Below are positions 8,373-18,052 of a stretch of 64,000 nt of DNA, piece by piece. Made by a program: the position numbers and the translations under genes. This stretch comes from Rosenbergiella collisarenosi (GTDB lineage Bacteria; Pseudomonadota; Gammaproteobacteria; Enterobacterales; Enterobacteriaceae), in assembly GCF_018494085.1 (NCBI RefSeq), contig NZ_JABBFP010000010.1, positions 53,414 to 117,413 of the forward strand, in the 5' to 3' direction. Numbering within the stretch: the stretch's first letter is position 1; each line of letters starts with the position of its first letter. Under the pieces are notes generated by a model that saw only the letters and a list, made by a program, of their open reading frames with translations, made no database searches and was not told the origin of the DNA.

Positions 8373-10274
8373 TTGACCGACGATTTTTCACCAGAAGGCA
8401 CATTAGTTCAGGCTATTCCTGGTTTTCGTGCTCGGGAAGCACAGCAAACTATGGCAAAAGCCATTACTCAGACCGTTGAGGGCTCAACCACGCTTCTCGT
8501 TGAAGCCGGTACCGGTACGGGAAAAACCTACGCCTACTTAGTTCCCGCGCTACGATCCGGTAAAAAAGCGATTATTTCCACGGGGTCTCGTGCCCTGCAG
8601 GACCAGTTGTATAATCGTGATCTACCAACAGTTGTGAAAGCGTTGGAATTTGCAGGTCGTACCGCGATCCTTAAAGGGCGCAGCAACTACCTATGTTTAG
8701 AGCGGTTGGCAGCGCAAAATAGTGCAGGGGGTGATTTACCCGTACAGCAGCTCTCCGAGCTGGTCAACGTTAGGGCGTGGGCGAGTATCACCCAAGAAGG
8801 CGACACCAGCCAATGCGCTGCAGTTCCTGAGGATAGCCCGCTATGGCCTTTAGTCACTAGCACTAACGATAACTGCCTAGGGAGTGACTGTCCGCAATAC
8901 GAACATTGCTATGTTGTGAAAGCTCGTAAACGTGCATTGGATGCGGATATCGTCGTGGTGAACCATCATCTGTTCTTAGCTGACTTGGTGGTAAAAGAAG
9001 GCGGGTTTGGTGAGCTCATTCCTGAAGCCGACGTGATGATTTTTGATGAGGCGCATCAGCTTCCTGATATCGCGAGCCAGTATTTCGGGCAGCAGCTGAC
9101 CAGTAGGCAGCTACAGGATTTAGCGCGGGATATTACGATCGCTTATCGTACCGAGGTTCGCGATGTGACACAGCTCCAAAAAGCGGCGGATCGTCTCGCG
9201 CAAGCCACGCAAGATTTCAGGCTTGTCCTCGGCGAACCCGGTTTTCGTGGGAATTTACGGACATTGCTGGCCGATCCAAATTTACAGCGGATGCAACGAT
9301 TACTCGATGATGCGCTAGAGCTCTGCTACGACGTGATTAAGCTCAACCTTGGGCGCAGTGCGTTGCTTGATGCCGCTTTTGACCGCGCGGGACAGTATCG
9401 CAACAGATTGAAAAGACTCAATAATACGCAAGAGCCCGGTTACAGTTATTGGTACGAATGTAGCCGTTATCATTTTACCCTCGCCCTGACGCCGCTCAGT
9501 GTTGCACAGAGGTTTCAAGAGGTGATGAAGGCGAGGAAAACCAGCTGGATATTTACCTCGGCCACGCTGGCCGTTAATGGAGAGATGGATTATTTTGCAG
9601 AGCGTTTGGGGGTCCAGCAGGCGAACCAATTGATGCTGGAAAGCCCCTTCGATTATGCGCAGCAAACCTTACTCTGTGTGCCCCGTTATTTAGCAGAGAC
9701 GCGTCAATCGCGGAGTGCTCAACAGCTCGTTACCCGGCTGAGCCCACTGATTGAAGCCAATGATGGGCGCTGTTTTTTCCTCTGTACCTCTTATCAGATG
9801 ATGCGCGAACTCGCCGCACTCTTTCGTGAGCAGCTGCAGCGACCAGTCCTACTGCAGGGTGAGACCAGTAAAGGACAGTTACTGACCCAATTTTTAGCGG
9901 CGGGTAATGCGCTGCTAATCGCGACCAGTAGTTTTTGGGAAGGCGTTGATGTGCGGGGTGAGGCATTATCGATGGTCATTATCGATAAACTTCCGTTTGC
10001 CTCCCCCGAGGATCCGCTATTAAAAGCTCGCATGGAAGATGCCCAACTGAAAGGAAAAGACCCTTTTTATCAAGTACAGTTGCCTGATGCGGTGATTGCA
10101 TTAAAACAGGGAGTGGGGCGATTAATTCGCGATGAACAGGATAGAGGTGTTTTGATCATCTGTGATAGCCGACTCGTCACGCGTCCATACGGCGAGATTT
10201 TTGTGAAAAGTCTTCCGGATTGTCCGCGTACTCGTGATCTAGACGTCGTGCTTGATTTCATCAAAGACCTTTAG
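8373..10274 (+). CDS. yoaA: ATP-dependent DNA helicase YoaA (XPD/DinG family)
   Basis: A 633-residue superfamily-2 helicase with an iron-sulphur cluster; in E. coli it is known for a repair role with the clamp-loader subunit HolC. Walker A is AGTGTGKT at 45-52. The cluster cysteines are visible as SNYLCLERL and NDNCLGSDCPQYEHC. The DEAH box is in VMIFDEAHQLPD, and the C-terminal helicase motifs FWEGVDVRG and QGVGRLIR are present. It starts at TTG (8373) with AAGGAG just upstream and the conserved MTDDF. Length matches E. coli. Confidence 0.95.
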   Translation: MTDDFSPEGTLVQAIPGFRAREAQQTMAKAITQTVEGSTTLLVEAGTGTGKTYAYLVPALRSGKKAIISTGSRALQDQLYNRDLPTVVKALEFAGRTAILKGRSNYLCLERLAAQNSAGGDLPVQQLSELVNVRAWASITQEGDTSQCAAVPEDSPLWPLVTSTNDNCLGSDCPQYEHCYVVKARKRALDADIVVVNHHLFLADLVVKEGGFGELIPEADVMIFDEAHQLPDIASQYFGQQLTSRQLQDLARDITIAYRTEVRDVTQLQKAADRLAQATQDFRLVLGEPGFRGNLRTLLADPNLQRMQRLLDDALELCYDVIKLNLGRSALLDAAFDRAGQYRNRLKRLNNTQEPGYSYWYECSRYHFTLALTPLSVAQRFQEVMKARKTSWIFTSATLAVNGEMDYFAERLGVQQANQLMLESPFDYAQQTLLCVPRYLAETRQSRSAQQLVTRLSPLIEANDGRCFFLCTSYQMMRELAALFREQLQRPVLLQGETSKGQLLTQFLAAGNALLIATSSFWEGVDVRGEALSMVIIDKLPFASPEDPLLKARMEDAQLKGKDPFYQVQLPDAVIALKQGVGRLIRDEQDRGVLIICDSRLVTRPYGEIFVKSLPDCPRTRDLDVVLDFIKDL

Positions 10275-10307
10275 GCTGGCTTCCACTCCGTGATATCTGT
10301 GTGTAAA

Positions 10308-10335
10308 CTTGGCGCCAAGCTACGCTGCATAAAAT
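10308..10335 (+). promoter_or_regulatory. Candidate promoter/palindrome upstream of tsaB
   Basis: A perfect palindrome CTTGGCGCCAAG (10308-10319) and TAAAAT at 10330-10335, 15 bases from an overlapping TTGGCG. The spacing is short, so this is tentative. Confidence 0.3.
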
Positions 10336-10349
10336 GAAGAATATATTCC

Positions 10350-11063
10350 ATGACTAATTACAACTCAACGACCCGTCTTCTGGCCCTCGATACGTCTACC
10401 GAAGCCTGTTCTGTCGCCATATTAAATAATGCAGCGCTTACCGCTGATTTTGCTCTAACGCCACGCGAGCATACACAACGTATTCTCCCTATGGTTGAAC
10501 AGGCGCTTCATGCTCAAAACCTGACCTTGCAACAACTGGATGCATTGGTCTGTTGTCTCGGCCCTGGAAGTTTCACGGGAGTACGTATCGGTATTGGGAT
10601 AGCCCAAGGATTAGCCTATGGTGCAAAGATACCGTTGATTGGCGTCTCTAGCCTTGAAGCGCTTGCGCAAGGCGCTTGGCGTCTACATCAATCACAAAAG
10701 GTCTTGGTCGCCGTGGATGCACGAATGGGTGAGGTCTACTGGGCTGTTTACCAGCGCGGGCCGCAAGGAGAGTGGTCAGGAAAAGAAACTGAGCAGGTCA
10801 TCTCACCAGAACGGGCCATTGAGAAGATGTCGACCCTCACTGGAGAGTGGATGACCGCGGGTACCGGTTGGCAGGCTTACCCACAGCTGTTGACTGGGCA
10901 TAGTCTCCAGCTGCGTTCGGGAGAGAGTCAGCTTCCGCAGGCCGAGGATATGCTACCCTTAGCTTATCCACAATGGATGGCCGGACAGATTACGGATCCC
11001 GCGTTAATTGAGCCCGTTTATCTACGCAATGAGGTGACTTGGAAAAAATTACCGGGGCGATGA
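10350..11063 (+). CDS. tsaB: tRNA threonylcarbamoyladenosine biosynthesis protein TsaB
   Basis: TsaB (YeaZ) is the non-catalytic partner of TsaD in forming the t6A modification at A37 of tRNAs that read ANN codons. The 237 residues have the ASKHA ATPase fold: [13 protein letters not shown] at the start, [29 protein letters not shown] in the middle, and [13 protein letters not shown] at the end. The metal-binding histidines of TsaD are absent, as expected for TsaB. Its order, yoaA before and yeaY after, follows E. coli. Confidence 0.96.
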   Translation: MTNYNSTTRLLALDTSTEACSVAILNNAALTADFALTPREHTQRILPMVEQALHAQNLTLQQLDALVCCLGPGSFTGVRIGIGIAQGLAYGAKIPLIGVSSLEALAQGAWRLHQSQKVLVAVDARMGEVYWAVYQRGPQGEWSGKETEQVISPERAIEKMSTLTGEWMTAGTGWQAYPQLLTGHSLQLRSGESQLPQAEDMLPLAYPQWMAGQITDPALIEPVYLRNEVTWKKLPGR

Positions 11064-11126
11064 AGCGTGGTGGAAACTATTTAGCGGTCAATCTGTCTAT
11101 AGTCTCAATCTGATTGGGAGTGGGTT

Positions 11127-11711
11127 ATGAAATTTTATCAGCGTGCAATAATGGCTTGTGTTTTACCCGTCGTACTTCTGACGGGCTGTGTCTCGATTCC
11201 CAAGTCTATCCAAGGGAACGCACCGCTACCACAGCAAGATTTAACGCGAGTGATGAGTGCGCCGCAATTATACGTAGGGCAAGAGTCCCGCTTCGGTGGC
11301 AAAGTGGTACGGGTGACTAATCGCGATAATACGACACGTATTGAGCTGATGGTGCAGCCACTTGATGAGGGCGCACGGCCTATCCTCGGTGCAGCCTCAT
11401 TAGGGCGACTCTATGCTGACGTACCGAGCTTTATCGACCCCGCTGAACTGACTAACCAGTACCTGACCGTACTCGGTAATATCCAACGTGTCGAGCCGGG
11501 TAAGATTGGCCAGCAAAACTATAACTTCCTAGTGATTGCCGTCACCGGCTATCAACGGTGGCATCTCACTCAACAAGTCATGTCGCCGCCTATGCCGATG
11601 GATCCTTGGTTATGGTATGGCCCGCGTTATGATCGTCGAGGTTTTATCGACCCATGGTGGGGCTACTCAATGCAAGGCCCAATGCCTGTGCAGACATTTC
11701 TAACTGAGTAA
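11127..11711 (+). CDS. yeaY: Slp-family outer membrane lipoprotein YeaY
   Basis: A 194-residue lipoprotein. The signal peptide ends in the lipobox LTGC, giving a lipidated Cys21 followed by Val, which favours outer-membrane sorting. The body matches the Slp/YeaY family: VTNRDNTTRIELMVQPLD, IDPAELTNQYLTVLG and the Trp/Tyr/Pro-rich tail MDPWLWYGPRY. GGGAG precedes the ATG. E. coli YeaY is sigma-E dependent; I did not find a convincing sigma-E promoter here. It lies between tsaB and fadD as in E. coli. Confidence 0.92.
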   Translation: MKFYQRAIMACVLPVVLLTGCVSIPKSIQGNAPLPQQDLTRVMSAPQLYVGQESRFGGKVVRVTNRDNTTRIELMVQPLDEGARPILGAASLGRLYADVPSFIDPAELTNQYLTVLGNIQRVEPGKIGQQNYNFLVIAVTGYQRWHLTQQVMSPPMPMDPWLWYGPRYDRRGFIDPWWGYSMQGPMPVQTFLTE

Positions 11712-11725
11712 GCGATGAGAATATG

Positions 11726-11755
11726 ACCGGTCACTTGCCCGTGACCGGTTTTTTT
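11726..11755 (+). terminator. Terminator of yeaY
   Basis: Nine-pair stem ACCGGTCAC / GTGACCGGT with a six-base loop, then TTTTTT. Confidence 0.9.
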
Positions 11756-11814
11756 ATGGATAAAGAGTAAGGCAAGCATAGCCACTTAAATCGTCGTCAA
11801 GGAGCATAATTGAC

Positions 11815-13509
11815 ATGAAACATCAGCAGTCGGCAGTATTAAGTCGAGGGACACCTTCTCAACAAGACGTTTCTCGAGTTAATGCTGATAATACTATCAA
11901 TCAGCGCTATTCCTCATTATTAGAGATGTTCGAACAGGCTACCACTCGGTTTTCTCAGCAGCCAGCGTTCGAAAATCTGGGTGCTTCGCTCACTTATCAC
12001 CAGCTCGATAAGCGCAGCGAAGCGCTAGCGGCTTACCTACAACAAAAGCTTGGAATTTCAGCTGGACAGCGGGTAGGGCTGATGCTGCCCAATTGCTTGC
12101 AATACCCGGTTGCCTTTTTTGCCATCATCCGCTGTGGTGCTATCGTCGTTAATATCAACCCGCTCTACACGGCACGAGAATTACATCATCAAGTCAGCGA
12201 TAGTGGTGTAGAGGCATTGATTGTATTAAGTAATTTTGCCCATACCGTACAGGCTGTAATGGCGCAAAGCCCTATAAAGCATATTATTGTCAGCGAGCTA
12301 GGCGATGAGCATCCGGTAATACAGCGTAAGCTTATCCACTTTAGCCTACATTATGTGAAAAAAAAGGTTCCCAAGTGGCAACTGATCCATCACAAATATC
12401 GAGATTGTCTCAAACAGGGTCGCCTTTTGCGTTATCAGCGTGCGCAGCTTACTCGCGACGATATCGCGCTATTACAATATACTGGCGGCACAACCGGGAT
12501 GGCGAAAGGTGCGATGCTGACGCATGGCAATCTGCTGGCTAATATCGAACAGATTAAAGCGGTGTACGGCGAACTTCTGATCCCAGGTGAGGAACGAGTC
12601 GTTAGCGCCTTACCGCTCTACCATATTTTTGCCCTGATGATTAATTGCTTACTATTTATTGAATTAGGTGGCCACAACCGCTTAATTACTAATCCGCTAG
12701 ACATGGATAAGTGGCTTAAAGGGCTGAAAAACTTTAATTTCTCGGTGATTTCCGGCGTAAATACGCTTTATGCCAAATTAGTTAACCACCCTTCGTTTCA
12801 ACAACTCAATTTCTCTGCGCTGAAAATTAGTGTTGCGGGCGGTATGGCAGTTCAAAGTGATGTCGCAGCGCAATGGCAACGGTTGACGGGTACTCCTATC
12901 GTTGAAGGTTATGGGTTGACGGAATGTTCCCCCCTTGTTTCCGTAAATCCGTTGTCGATTACGCGCCACACTGGAACGATCGGCATACCGATAGCTTCTA
13001 CTGAGATTCAATTACTTTCCGACGATGCTCAGCCGGTATTACGTGGAGAACCAGGGGAACTTTGCGTGCGCGGGCCGCAGGTAATGAAGGGGTATTGGCG
13101 GCAAACCGAGGAAACGACCGCTGCTCTGGATGAGGACGGATGGCTGCATACTGGTGATATCGCCCAGTTGACGGAACAAGGCCTACTAAAACTTGTCGAT
13201 CGTAAGAAAGATATCATCATCGTATCGGGATTTAATGTTTATCCAAGCGAAATCGAAGCGGTACTGGCAGAGCATCCGCTTATTGTCGAAGCGGTGGCGG
13301 TAGGGATCAGCCACGAAATTTGCGGTGAAACGGTAAAAGTGGTCATCGTGCCTAAAGATAAAAGTTTGACCCAAGAGCAGGTCATTAGTCATTGCCGCGA
13401 ACGGTTAACCGGCTACAAAATTCCTAAAGTTATTGAATTTCGTGATATTTTACCCAAGAACCCATTGGGTAAAATCTTACGTAGTACACTTACTGCAGCC
13501 CCGCACTAA
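11815..13509 (+). CDS. fadD: Long-chain fatty acyl-CoA ligase
   Basis: FadD activates long-chain fatty acids to acyl-CoA at the inner membrane for beta-oxidation and signalling. Its 564 residues form an AMP-binding enzyme. The P-loop motif YTGGTTGMAKGAM is at about residues 222-234; EGYGLTECSPLVSVN, the hinge region DGWLHTGDIA and LVDRKKDIIIVSGFNVYPSEIE follow, with the catalytic lysine near LPKNPLGKILR. The N-terminus is about ten residues unlike E. coli. An AAGGAG lies ten bases before the ATG. I see no clear FadR operator upstream, and fadR is missing from its usual place next to nhaB. Confidence 0.95.
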   Translation: MKHQQSAVLSRGTPSQQDVSRVNADNTINQRYSSLLEMFEQATTRFSQQPAFENLGASLTYHQLDKRSEALAAYLQQKLGISAGQRVGLMLPNCLQYPVAFFAIIRCGAIVVNINPLYTARELHHQVSDSGVEALIVLSNFAHTVQAVMAQSPIKHIIVSELGDEHPVIQRKLIHFSLHYVKKKVPKWQLIHHKYRDCLKQGRLLRYQRAQLTRDDIALLQYTGGTTGMAKGAMLTHGNLLANIEQIKAVYGELLIPGEERVVSALPLYHIFALMINCLLFIELGGHNRLITNPLDMDKWLKGLKNFNFSVISGVNTLYAKLVNHPSFQQLNFSALKISVAGGMAVQSDVAAQWQRLTGTPIVEGYGLTECSPLVSVNPLSITRHTGTIGIPIASTEIQLLSDDAQPVLRGEPGELCVRGPQVMKGYWRQTEETTAALDEDGWLHTGDIAQLTEQGLLKLVDRKKDIIIVSGFNVYPSEIEAVLAEHPLIVEAVAVGISHEICGETVKVVIVPKDKSLTQEQVISHCRERLTGYKIPKVIEFRDILPKNPLGKILRSTLTAAPH

Positions 13510-13554
13510 ATCGATAATGATTGAGGCTGTAGCAACCCGATACAGAGAGAGACT

Positions 13555-14679
13555 ATGTTAAGTTACCGTTTTGTAGAAACCGATCAACAGTTAGCGCTGT
13601 GCTGTAACGAGGCTTGTGAAGCGACAGCGATCGCTTTAGATACTGAATTTGTCCGTACTCGTACCTATTTTCCTCTACTCGGACTGATCCAATTGAATGA
13701 CGGTAAGCAAGTTAGCCTTATCGATCCCTTAAAGATCACTAATTGGCAGCCGTTTATTGAGTTATTGACGAACGAAAAAGTGATCAAATATCTGCATGCT
13801 GGTGGTGAGGATCTTGAAGTCTTCCTGAATCGCTTTAGTGTCGTCCCTACTCCGTTGATCGACACCCAAATTATGGCAGCCTTCCTAGGAAAACCCTCAT
13901 CATGGGGATTTGCAGCGATGGTTGCAGAGTTCACGGGGATACAACTGGATAAGAGCGAATCGCGCACGGATTGGTTGGCGCGCCCCCTTACCGAAAAACA
14001 GTGTCAATATGCAGCGGCGGATGTGGAGTATTTGCTCCCTATCGCGATTCAACTACACCAACAGGCGCTACAAGAAGGGCAGATCACATTTATTGAAAGT
14101 GAATGTGCCTTACAAATTCGTCGCCGTCAGTGGGTTGCTGATCCAGAACTTGCGTACAGAGACATCTCACAAGCCTGGCAACTAACCCGTCGTCAGCTCG
14201 CAGTGTTACAGCGCTTGACTAAATGGCGATTGACCTATGCGCGTCAGAATAATATGGCGGTAAATTTCGTCGTTAAAGAAGAGACGTTGTGGAAAACTGC
14301 ACGCTATTGTCCTACATCTCTTGCAGAATTAAGAGAATTGGGCGCGATTGGTCCAGAGATTCGTTTCCACGGTGAAACACTGCTGGCACTTGTGAGAGAA
14401 GGGAATATGGCTACGGAGGACACACTTCCTCAACCAGTAAAAAATCTGATTGAGCTTCCAGGCTACCGACAACTCTTTTCACAACTGAAAGAGGCGGTTA
14501 AAAAAGTCAGCGAAGCCAGTGGCTATAGCCAAGAGATGCTAGCGTCACGACGTCAAATTAACCAATTGATTAGTGCACATTGGCAATTAAAAACTCAGGA
14601 AATGCCTCCGGAGTTGCTATATGGGTGGCGAGGCGAGCTGCTTGCCGCACCACTTAACATAATATTAGCCGACTATTAG
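13555..14679 (+). CDS. rnd: Ribonuclease D
   Basis: A 3'-to-5' exoribonuclease that trims the 3' ends of tRNA precursors and other small RNAs. Its 374 residues match the family length. The DEDD catalytic acids are seen in ALDTEFVRT (Asp and Glu near 28-30), YLHAGGEDLEVF and the Tyr/Asp motif QYAAADVEYLLPI. Two HRDC domains follow (LAVLQRLTKWR...; EMLASRRQINQLI). Placement between fadD and the min genes is seen in several non-Escherichia enterobacteria, to my recollection. Confidence 0.95.
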   Translation: MLSYRFVETDQQLALCCNEACEATAIALDTEFVRTRTYFPLLGLIQLNDGKQVSLIDPLKITNWQPFIELLTNEKVIKYLHAGGEDLEVFLNRFSVVPTPLIDTQIMAAFLGKPSSWGFAAMVAEFTGIQLDKSESRTDWLARPLTEKQCQYAAADVEYLLPIAIQLHQQALQEGQITFIESECALQIRRRQWVADPELAYRDISQAWQLTRRQLAVLQRLTKWRLTYARQNNMAVNFVVKEETLWKTARYCPTSLAELRELGAIGPEIRFHGETLLALVREGNMATEDTLPQPVKNLIELPGYRQLFSQLKEAVKKVSEASGYSQEMLASRRQINQLISAHWQLKTQEMPPELLYGWRGELLAAPLNIILADY

Positions 14680-14682
14680 TGG

Positions 14683-14713
14683 AAGAGAGCGGTGATAGAC
14701 CGCTCTCTTTCTT
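14683..14713. terminator. Terminator between rnd and minE
   Basis: Eleven-pair stem AAGAGAGCGGT / ACCGCTCTCTT with a five-base loop, followed by TCTT on the plus strand. It can serve rnd and, less well, the convergent minE. Confidence 0.8.
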
Positions 14714-14714
14714 A

Positions 14715-14984
14715 TCACTTTGCCGCTTCTTCTGCTTCAGGTAAGGTCACATTTAGCTCAAGGATAGAGATATCCTCACCTTTGTGATCGAGCTGAACCG
14801 TTACCATATCCGGATCGATTTTAACGTATCTACAGATTACCTCTAAGATATCGCGCTTCAATTGTGGCAGATAGTGAGGTTCACTGTCTCCGCGACGACG
14901 TTCAGCAACGATGATTTGTAGACGTTCTTTTGCGATATTCGCAGTATTTTTTTTTCGGGATAAAAAGAAATCTAACAGCGCCAT
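14715..14984 (-). CDS. minE: Cell division topological specificity factor MinE
   Basis: An 89-residue protein that stimulates the MinD ATPase, drives pole-to-pole oscillation and restricts MinCD inhibition to the poles. The N-terminal membrane-targeting and anti-MinCD segment [31 protein letters not shown] is present (residues 1-31), followed by the topological specificity domain ([16 protein letters not shown]). It is the third gene of minCDE, three bases after minD. Confidence 0.97.
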   Translation of the reverse strand: MALLDFFLSRKKNTANIAKERLQIIVAERRRGDSEPHYLPQLKRDILEVICRYVKIDPDMVTVQLDHKGEDISILELNVTLPEAEEAAK

Positions 14985-14987
14985 GGT

Positions 14988-15800
14988 TTATCCCCCAAAC
15001 AGGCGTTTTAGGAAACCCTTCTTCTCTTCTTCTATAAAGCGGAAGGGACGTTCTTCGCCGAGCAAGCGTTCGACCGTGTCACTGTATGCACGACCGGCAT
15101 CAGACTCTTCGTCGAGAATCACTGGCTCGCCTTGGTTAGAGGCGCGCAACACTGATTGATCTTCAGGGATGACACCGATTAAAGGAATGTGCAAAATTTC
15201 TAACACATCTTCCATGCTTAACATGTCACCACGGTTAACGCGCCCGGCGTTATAGCGGGTTAATAAGAGATGTTCTTTGACCGGGGCTTCGCCTTTTTCA
15301 GCGCGGCGAGACTTCGAAGCGATGATCCCTAAAATTCGATCCGAGTCGCGCACGGAAGAGACTTCAGGGTTGGTGGTAATGATCGCTTCGTCGGCGAAAT
15401 ACAAGGCCATTAATGCGCCTGTTTCGATGCCAGCAGGCGAGTCGCAGACAATAAAGTCGAAGTTCATCTTCTTCAACTCATTGAGGACTTTTTCAACGCC
15501 GTCATAGTTTAGCGCATCTTTATCGCGCGTTTGCGAAGCAGGAAGAATGTAGAGAGTCTCTGTACGTTTATCTTTAATGAGCGCTTGGTTAAGAGTCGCA
15601 TCGCCTTGAATAACGTTAACGAAGTCATAGACCACCCGACGTTCGCAACCCATGATTAAATCAAGGTTACGCAGACCGATATCAAAATCGATTACGACTG
15701 TCTTTTTCCCTTTACGCGCGAGTCCCGTGGCGATGGCTGCGCTCGACGTGGTTTTACCAACGCCCCCTTTACCCGATGTAACTACAATTATGCGTGCCAT
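14988..15800 (-). CDS. minD: Septum site-determining ATPase MinD
   Basis: A 270-residue deviant Walker ATPase of the ParA/MinD family. In its ATP-bound form it sits on the inner membrane and recruits MinC and MinE. Visible are the deviant Walker A GKGGVGKT (10-17, with the signature Lys11), switch I/II regions VIDFDIGLRNLDLIMG and FIVCDSPAGIE, and the C-terminal amphipathic membrane-targeting helix KKGFLKRLFGG. It lies between minC and minE with short gaps. Confidence 0.98.
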   Translation of the reverse strand: MARIIVVTSGKGGVGKTTSSAAIATGLARKGKKTVVIDFDIGLRNLDLIMGCERRVVYDFVNVIQGDATLNQALIKDKRTETLYILPASQTRDKDALNYDGVEKVLNELKKMNFDFIVCDSPAGIETGALMALYFADEAIITTNPEVSSVRDSDRILGIIASKSRRAEKGEAPVKEHLLLTRYNAGRVNRGDMLSMEDVLEILHIPLIGVIPEDQSVLRASNQGEPVILDEESDAGRAYSDTVERLLGEERPFRFIEEEKKGFLKRLFGG

Positions 15801-15833
15801 ATTTCTTGATTTCCTTAACTTAAGAAAAGGGGT

Positions 15834-16544
15834 CTAATTCAATGGTTCAATAGCGAGTGAGCCTTCACGTAAGGCTAATCGAGCTGGTTTAGAAAAATAG
15901 TCACCAGGGATCTGATCCATAATCCAATATTCACCCGCGATCGAGACCAGCTCGGCCGCTAAGTGCGAACAGAAAATTTGAGCATTTTGGTCACCGCTGG
16001 CCCCGGCTAACGCCCGGCCACGCATGTTACCGTAAATATGGATGTTACCATCCGCCACTAATTCAGCACCCGCGCTGACACTACTGGTGACGATGAGGTC
16101 GGTATTACGGGCATAAATTTGTTGGCCTGAACGGACGGGCGTATCGATAATTCGTGTACGCAAGACCTTTTCTGGGTCTTTGGTACTTGTAGGCTCGTCA
16201 ACAATTTGCGGAGTGGGTGTCGATTTCTGAACTGGCGCTTTACCTTCATTAAGTAAAGGCGTACCCAGCGAAAGGATCTGCACTTTAAGTTGTTCATCTT
16301 TGCATCCACTGACCCCGACAATTTTTAAGCCGGAGCTGGACACAGCGTGATACATACTTTTCCAATCTACAGTATTGTTTAACGATGAGACGTTAACGAC
16401 CACAGGCGCATTCGACAAAAATGCTGGAGCTTGGGCTATTTTTTCCTGAAGCGCAGCCAACACAACATCAGGCTGTGAATGATTTATATGGACAACAGAA
16501 AGTGTGAAGTTGCTGCCTTTAAGTTCAATGGGCGTCTGTGACAT
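15834..16544 (-). CDS. minC: Septum formation inhibitor MinC
   Basis: A 236-residue inhibitor of FtsZ ring assembly and the first gene of minCDE. The N-terminal FtsZ-inhibiting domain covers about 1-105 ([15 protein letters not shown]...KIVGVSGC). A Pro/Thr-rich linker follows, then a C-terminal beta-helical MinD-binding domain from about 130, with the conserved [35 protein letters not shown] (first conserved block), [10 protein letters not shown] and [10 protein letters not shown]. Length and motifs match E. coli (231). Confidence 0.96.
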   Translation of the reverse strand: MSQTPIELKGSNFTLSVVHINHSQPDVVLAALQEKIAQAPAFLSNAPVVVNVSSLNNTVDWKSMYHAVSSSGLKIVGVSGCKDEQLKVQILSLGTPLLNEGKAPVQKSTPTPQIVDEPTSTKDPEKVLRTRIIDTPVRSGQQIYARNTDLIVTSSVSAGAELVADGNIHIYGNMRGRALAGASGDQNAQIFCSHLAAELVSIAGEYWIMDQIPGDYFSKPARLALREGSLAIEPLN

Positions 16545-16621
16545 CTATACTTATTCAGTCCTGTGATTTTTTATACACCTTACCTGACTTTAAGAAAGAG
16601 TAAAGTACTCGATAAGGCTAA

Positions 16622-16650
16622 TATTTTGTTAGGCGTAAGCATGGTATAAT
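16622..16650 (+). promoter_or_regulatory. Extended -10 promoter for ycgL
   Basis: ATGGTATAAT gives a TGn extended -10 with a perfect TATAAT at 16645-16650. The -35 region is weak (TATTTT). The ycgL ATG is 50 bases downstream. Confidence 0.6.
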
Positions 16651-16699
16651 CCTCGTATTCATCAGGCAAGCAACCGAGATAATTTATTCGGAGAAATTT

Positions 16700-16978
16700 A
16701 TGATTTGTGCAATTTATCGTAGTCCCGTTCGCGACCAAACTTATTTATACTTAGGTAAGAAAGACGATTTTAGCTGTGTTCCCGAAGCGCTATTAAAAGG
16801 GTTTGGCAAGCCGCAGTTATCGATGGTGATTTCGCTCGATGGCAGAGAACGTCTCGCCTCAGCAGATATCTCCAAAGTAAAACAGCAACTGGCAGAGCAA
16901 GGCTATTATTTGCAGATCCCGCCACCCGTTGAGAATCTACTCGCCGTACACCGAGCGCAAGAAACGCAAGCGAATTAA
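16700..16978 (+). CDS. ycgL: YcgL domain protein
   Basis: A 92-residue member of the YcgL (UPF0745) family. It is identified by [34 protein letters not shown] (read as one conserved N-terminal block) and the block [17 protein letters not shown]. coli YcgL is about 108 residues because of a longer N-terminus; here the start at MICAIYRS is supported by GGAGAAATTT upstream. Function is unknown. It is divergent from minC and precedes ycgN, an arrangement common in enterobacteria. Confidence 0.92.
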   Translation: MICAIYRSPVRDQTYLYLGKKDDFSCVPEALLKGFGKPQLSMVISLDGRERLASADISKVKQQLAEQGYYLQIPPPVENLLAVHRAQETQAN

Positions 16979-17059
16979 GATTCATCCGTAATTTTCTTTC
17001 CCATCATTCTTGGATGGAAAATGAACGAGTAATGTGAACAAGTAATTTTGGATTTATTT

Positions 17060-17497
17060 ATGACTATGCTTCCTTTTTGGCAAACAAAAAGTTTAGAGCA
17101 AATGAGTGATAGTGAGTGGGAGTCAGTCTGTGACGGTTGCGGGCAATGTTGCTTGAATAAGTTACAAGATGCAGATACAGACGAAATCTACTTTACGAAC
17201 GTCGCCTGTAATCTTTTAAACATTAAAACTTGTCAGTGTCGCCATTATGATAATCGTTTTGCTTACGAGCCCGATTGCATAAAACTGACCCGCGATAACT
17301 TACCCACTTTCTCGTGGCTACCCAGAACCTGTAGCTATCGTCTGCTCGCAGAGGGTCAAGATCTTCCTGCATGGCATCCGTTAAAGGTGGGTTCGGCAAA
17401 AGCGATGCATACGCAACGTATTTCAGTCAGACATATCGCGGTAAGAGAGAGCGAGGTGCGAAATTGGGAAGATCACATCATCCCAAATCCGGAATAA
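17060..17497 (+). CDS. ycgN: YcgN, UPF0260 cysteine-cluster protein
   Basis: A protein of the UPF0260/YkgJ-like cysteine-cluster family, which probably binds zinc or an iron-sulphur centre. Cysteines appear as [22 protein letters not shown] and RTC. The conserved [12 protein letters not shown] and AWHPL also match E. coli YcgN. I chose ATG 17060 ([10 protein letters not shown]), which gives 145 residues and matches E. coli near PFWQSK. The open frame extends to TTG 17048, and ATG 17066 is a further option, because no strong ribosome binding site decides. Confidence 0.9.
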   Translation: MTMLPFWQTKSLEQMSDSEWESVCDGCGQCCLNKLQDADTDEIYFTNVACNLLNIKTCQCRHYDNRFAYEPDCIKLTRDNLPTFSWLPRTCSYRLLAEGQDLPAWHPLKVGSAKAMHTQRISVRHIAVRESEVRNWEDHIIPNPE

Positions 17498-17501
17498 CAC
17501 A

Positions 17502-17524
17502 AAAGCCACTTAAGTAGTGGCTTT
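17502..17524. terminator. Bidirectional terminator between ycgN and dsbB
   Basis: Nine-pair stem AAAGCCACT / AGTGGCTTT with a TAAGT loop. It is placed between convergent genes, with A and T runs at its borders. Confidence 0.8.
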
Positions 17525-17530
17525 CACACA

Positions 17531-18052
17531 TCAATGATGTTTTTTCTTGGGGCAGGGAAGTTGTACGGCGAGTACGACGAGTCCGATGATGAAAAGCATA
17601 CCGCTAATTCCGAGCAGCCATTGAGGCATCGTCAAGGATAGCCACTCCCAGCTTCTATCTGTGCAGTTACCCGTAGGGGTAAAGAACACCGGAAACCAAT
17701 GATTTAAGGGTAACCAGTGCGGAAATTTCGGGAAAAAATCGCAGGTGGCAAACAGTGGCGGATGTAGCTGTAATTGCGTTTGTTCCCACGCCAAACTAAA
17801 GGTCTTCGCGGTCGCAAGCAACCAACCTACTATCGCAATGATACGCAGTGGCGTCTTCGGAGCAATTACGCCGACTAAGGCTGATAGCACTAAGCCTGCC
17901 AACGCTGCCCGTTGATAGACGCAAAGCACGCAGGGCTTTTGACCTAGAAATAATTGAAAGCAGAGTGCTGCTAATTCTAAACCTAATCCGCCAGCAGCCA
18001 GTAGCAGCCATGAGCCTCTGTGATGGGAGTAGTGTTTTAATTTCCGTAACAT
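17531..18052 (-). CDS. dsbB: Disulfide bond formation protein B
   Basis: An inner-membrane quinone reductase that re-oxidises periplasmic DsbA. Its 173 residues have four hydrophobic segments. Both redox pairs are present: Cys41-Cys44 in KPCVLCVYQR, and the second-loop pair in FATCDFFPKF and GNCTDR, corresponding to E. coli Cys104 and Cys130. QLFLGQKPC and MPQWLLGI match the family. In E. coli nhaB follows divergently, but here the region leads to dadA. Confidence 0.96.
   Translation of the reverse strand: MLRKLKHYSHHRGSWLLLAAGGLGLELAALCFQLFLGQKPCVLCVYQRAALAGLVLSALVGVIAPKTPLRIIAIVGWLLATAKTFSLAWEQTQLQLHPPLFATCDFFPKFPHWLPLNHWFPVFFTPTGNCTDRSWEWLSLTMPQWLLGISGMLFIIGLVVLAVQLPCPKKKHH

Noticed and set aside
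11712..11814. FadR operator upstream of fadD
   Set aside because: No stretch resembles the FadR palindrome well enough to report.
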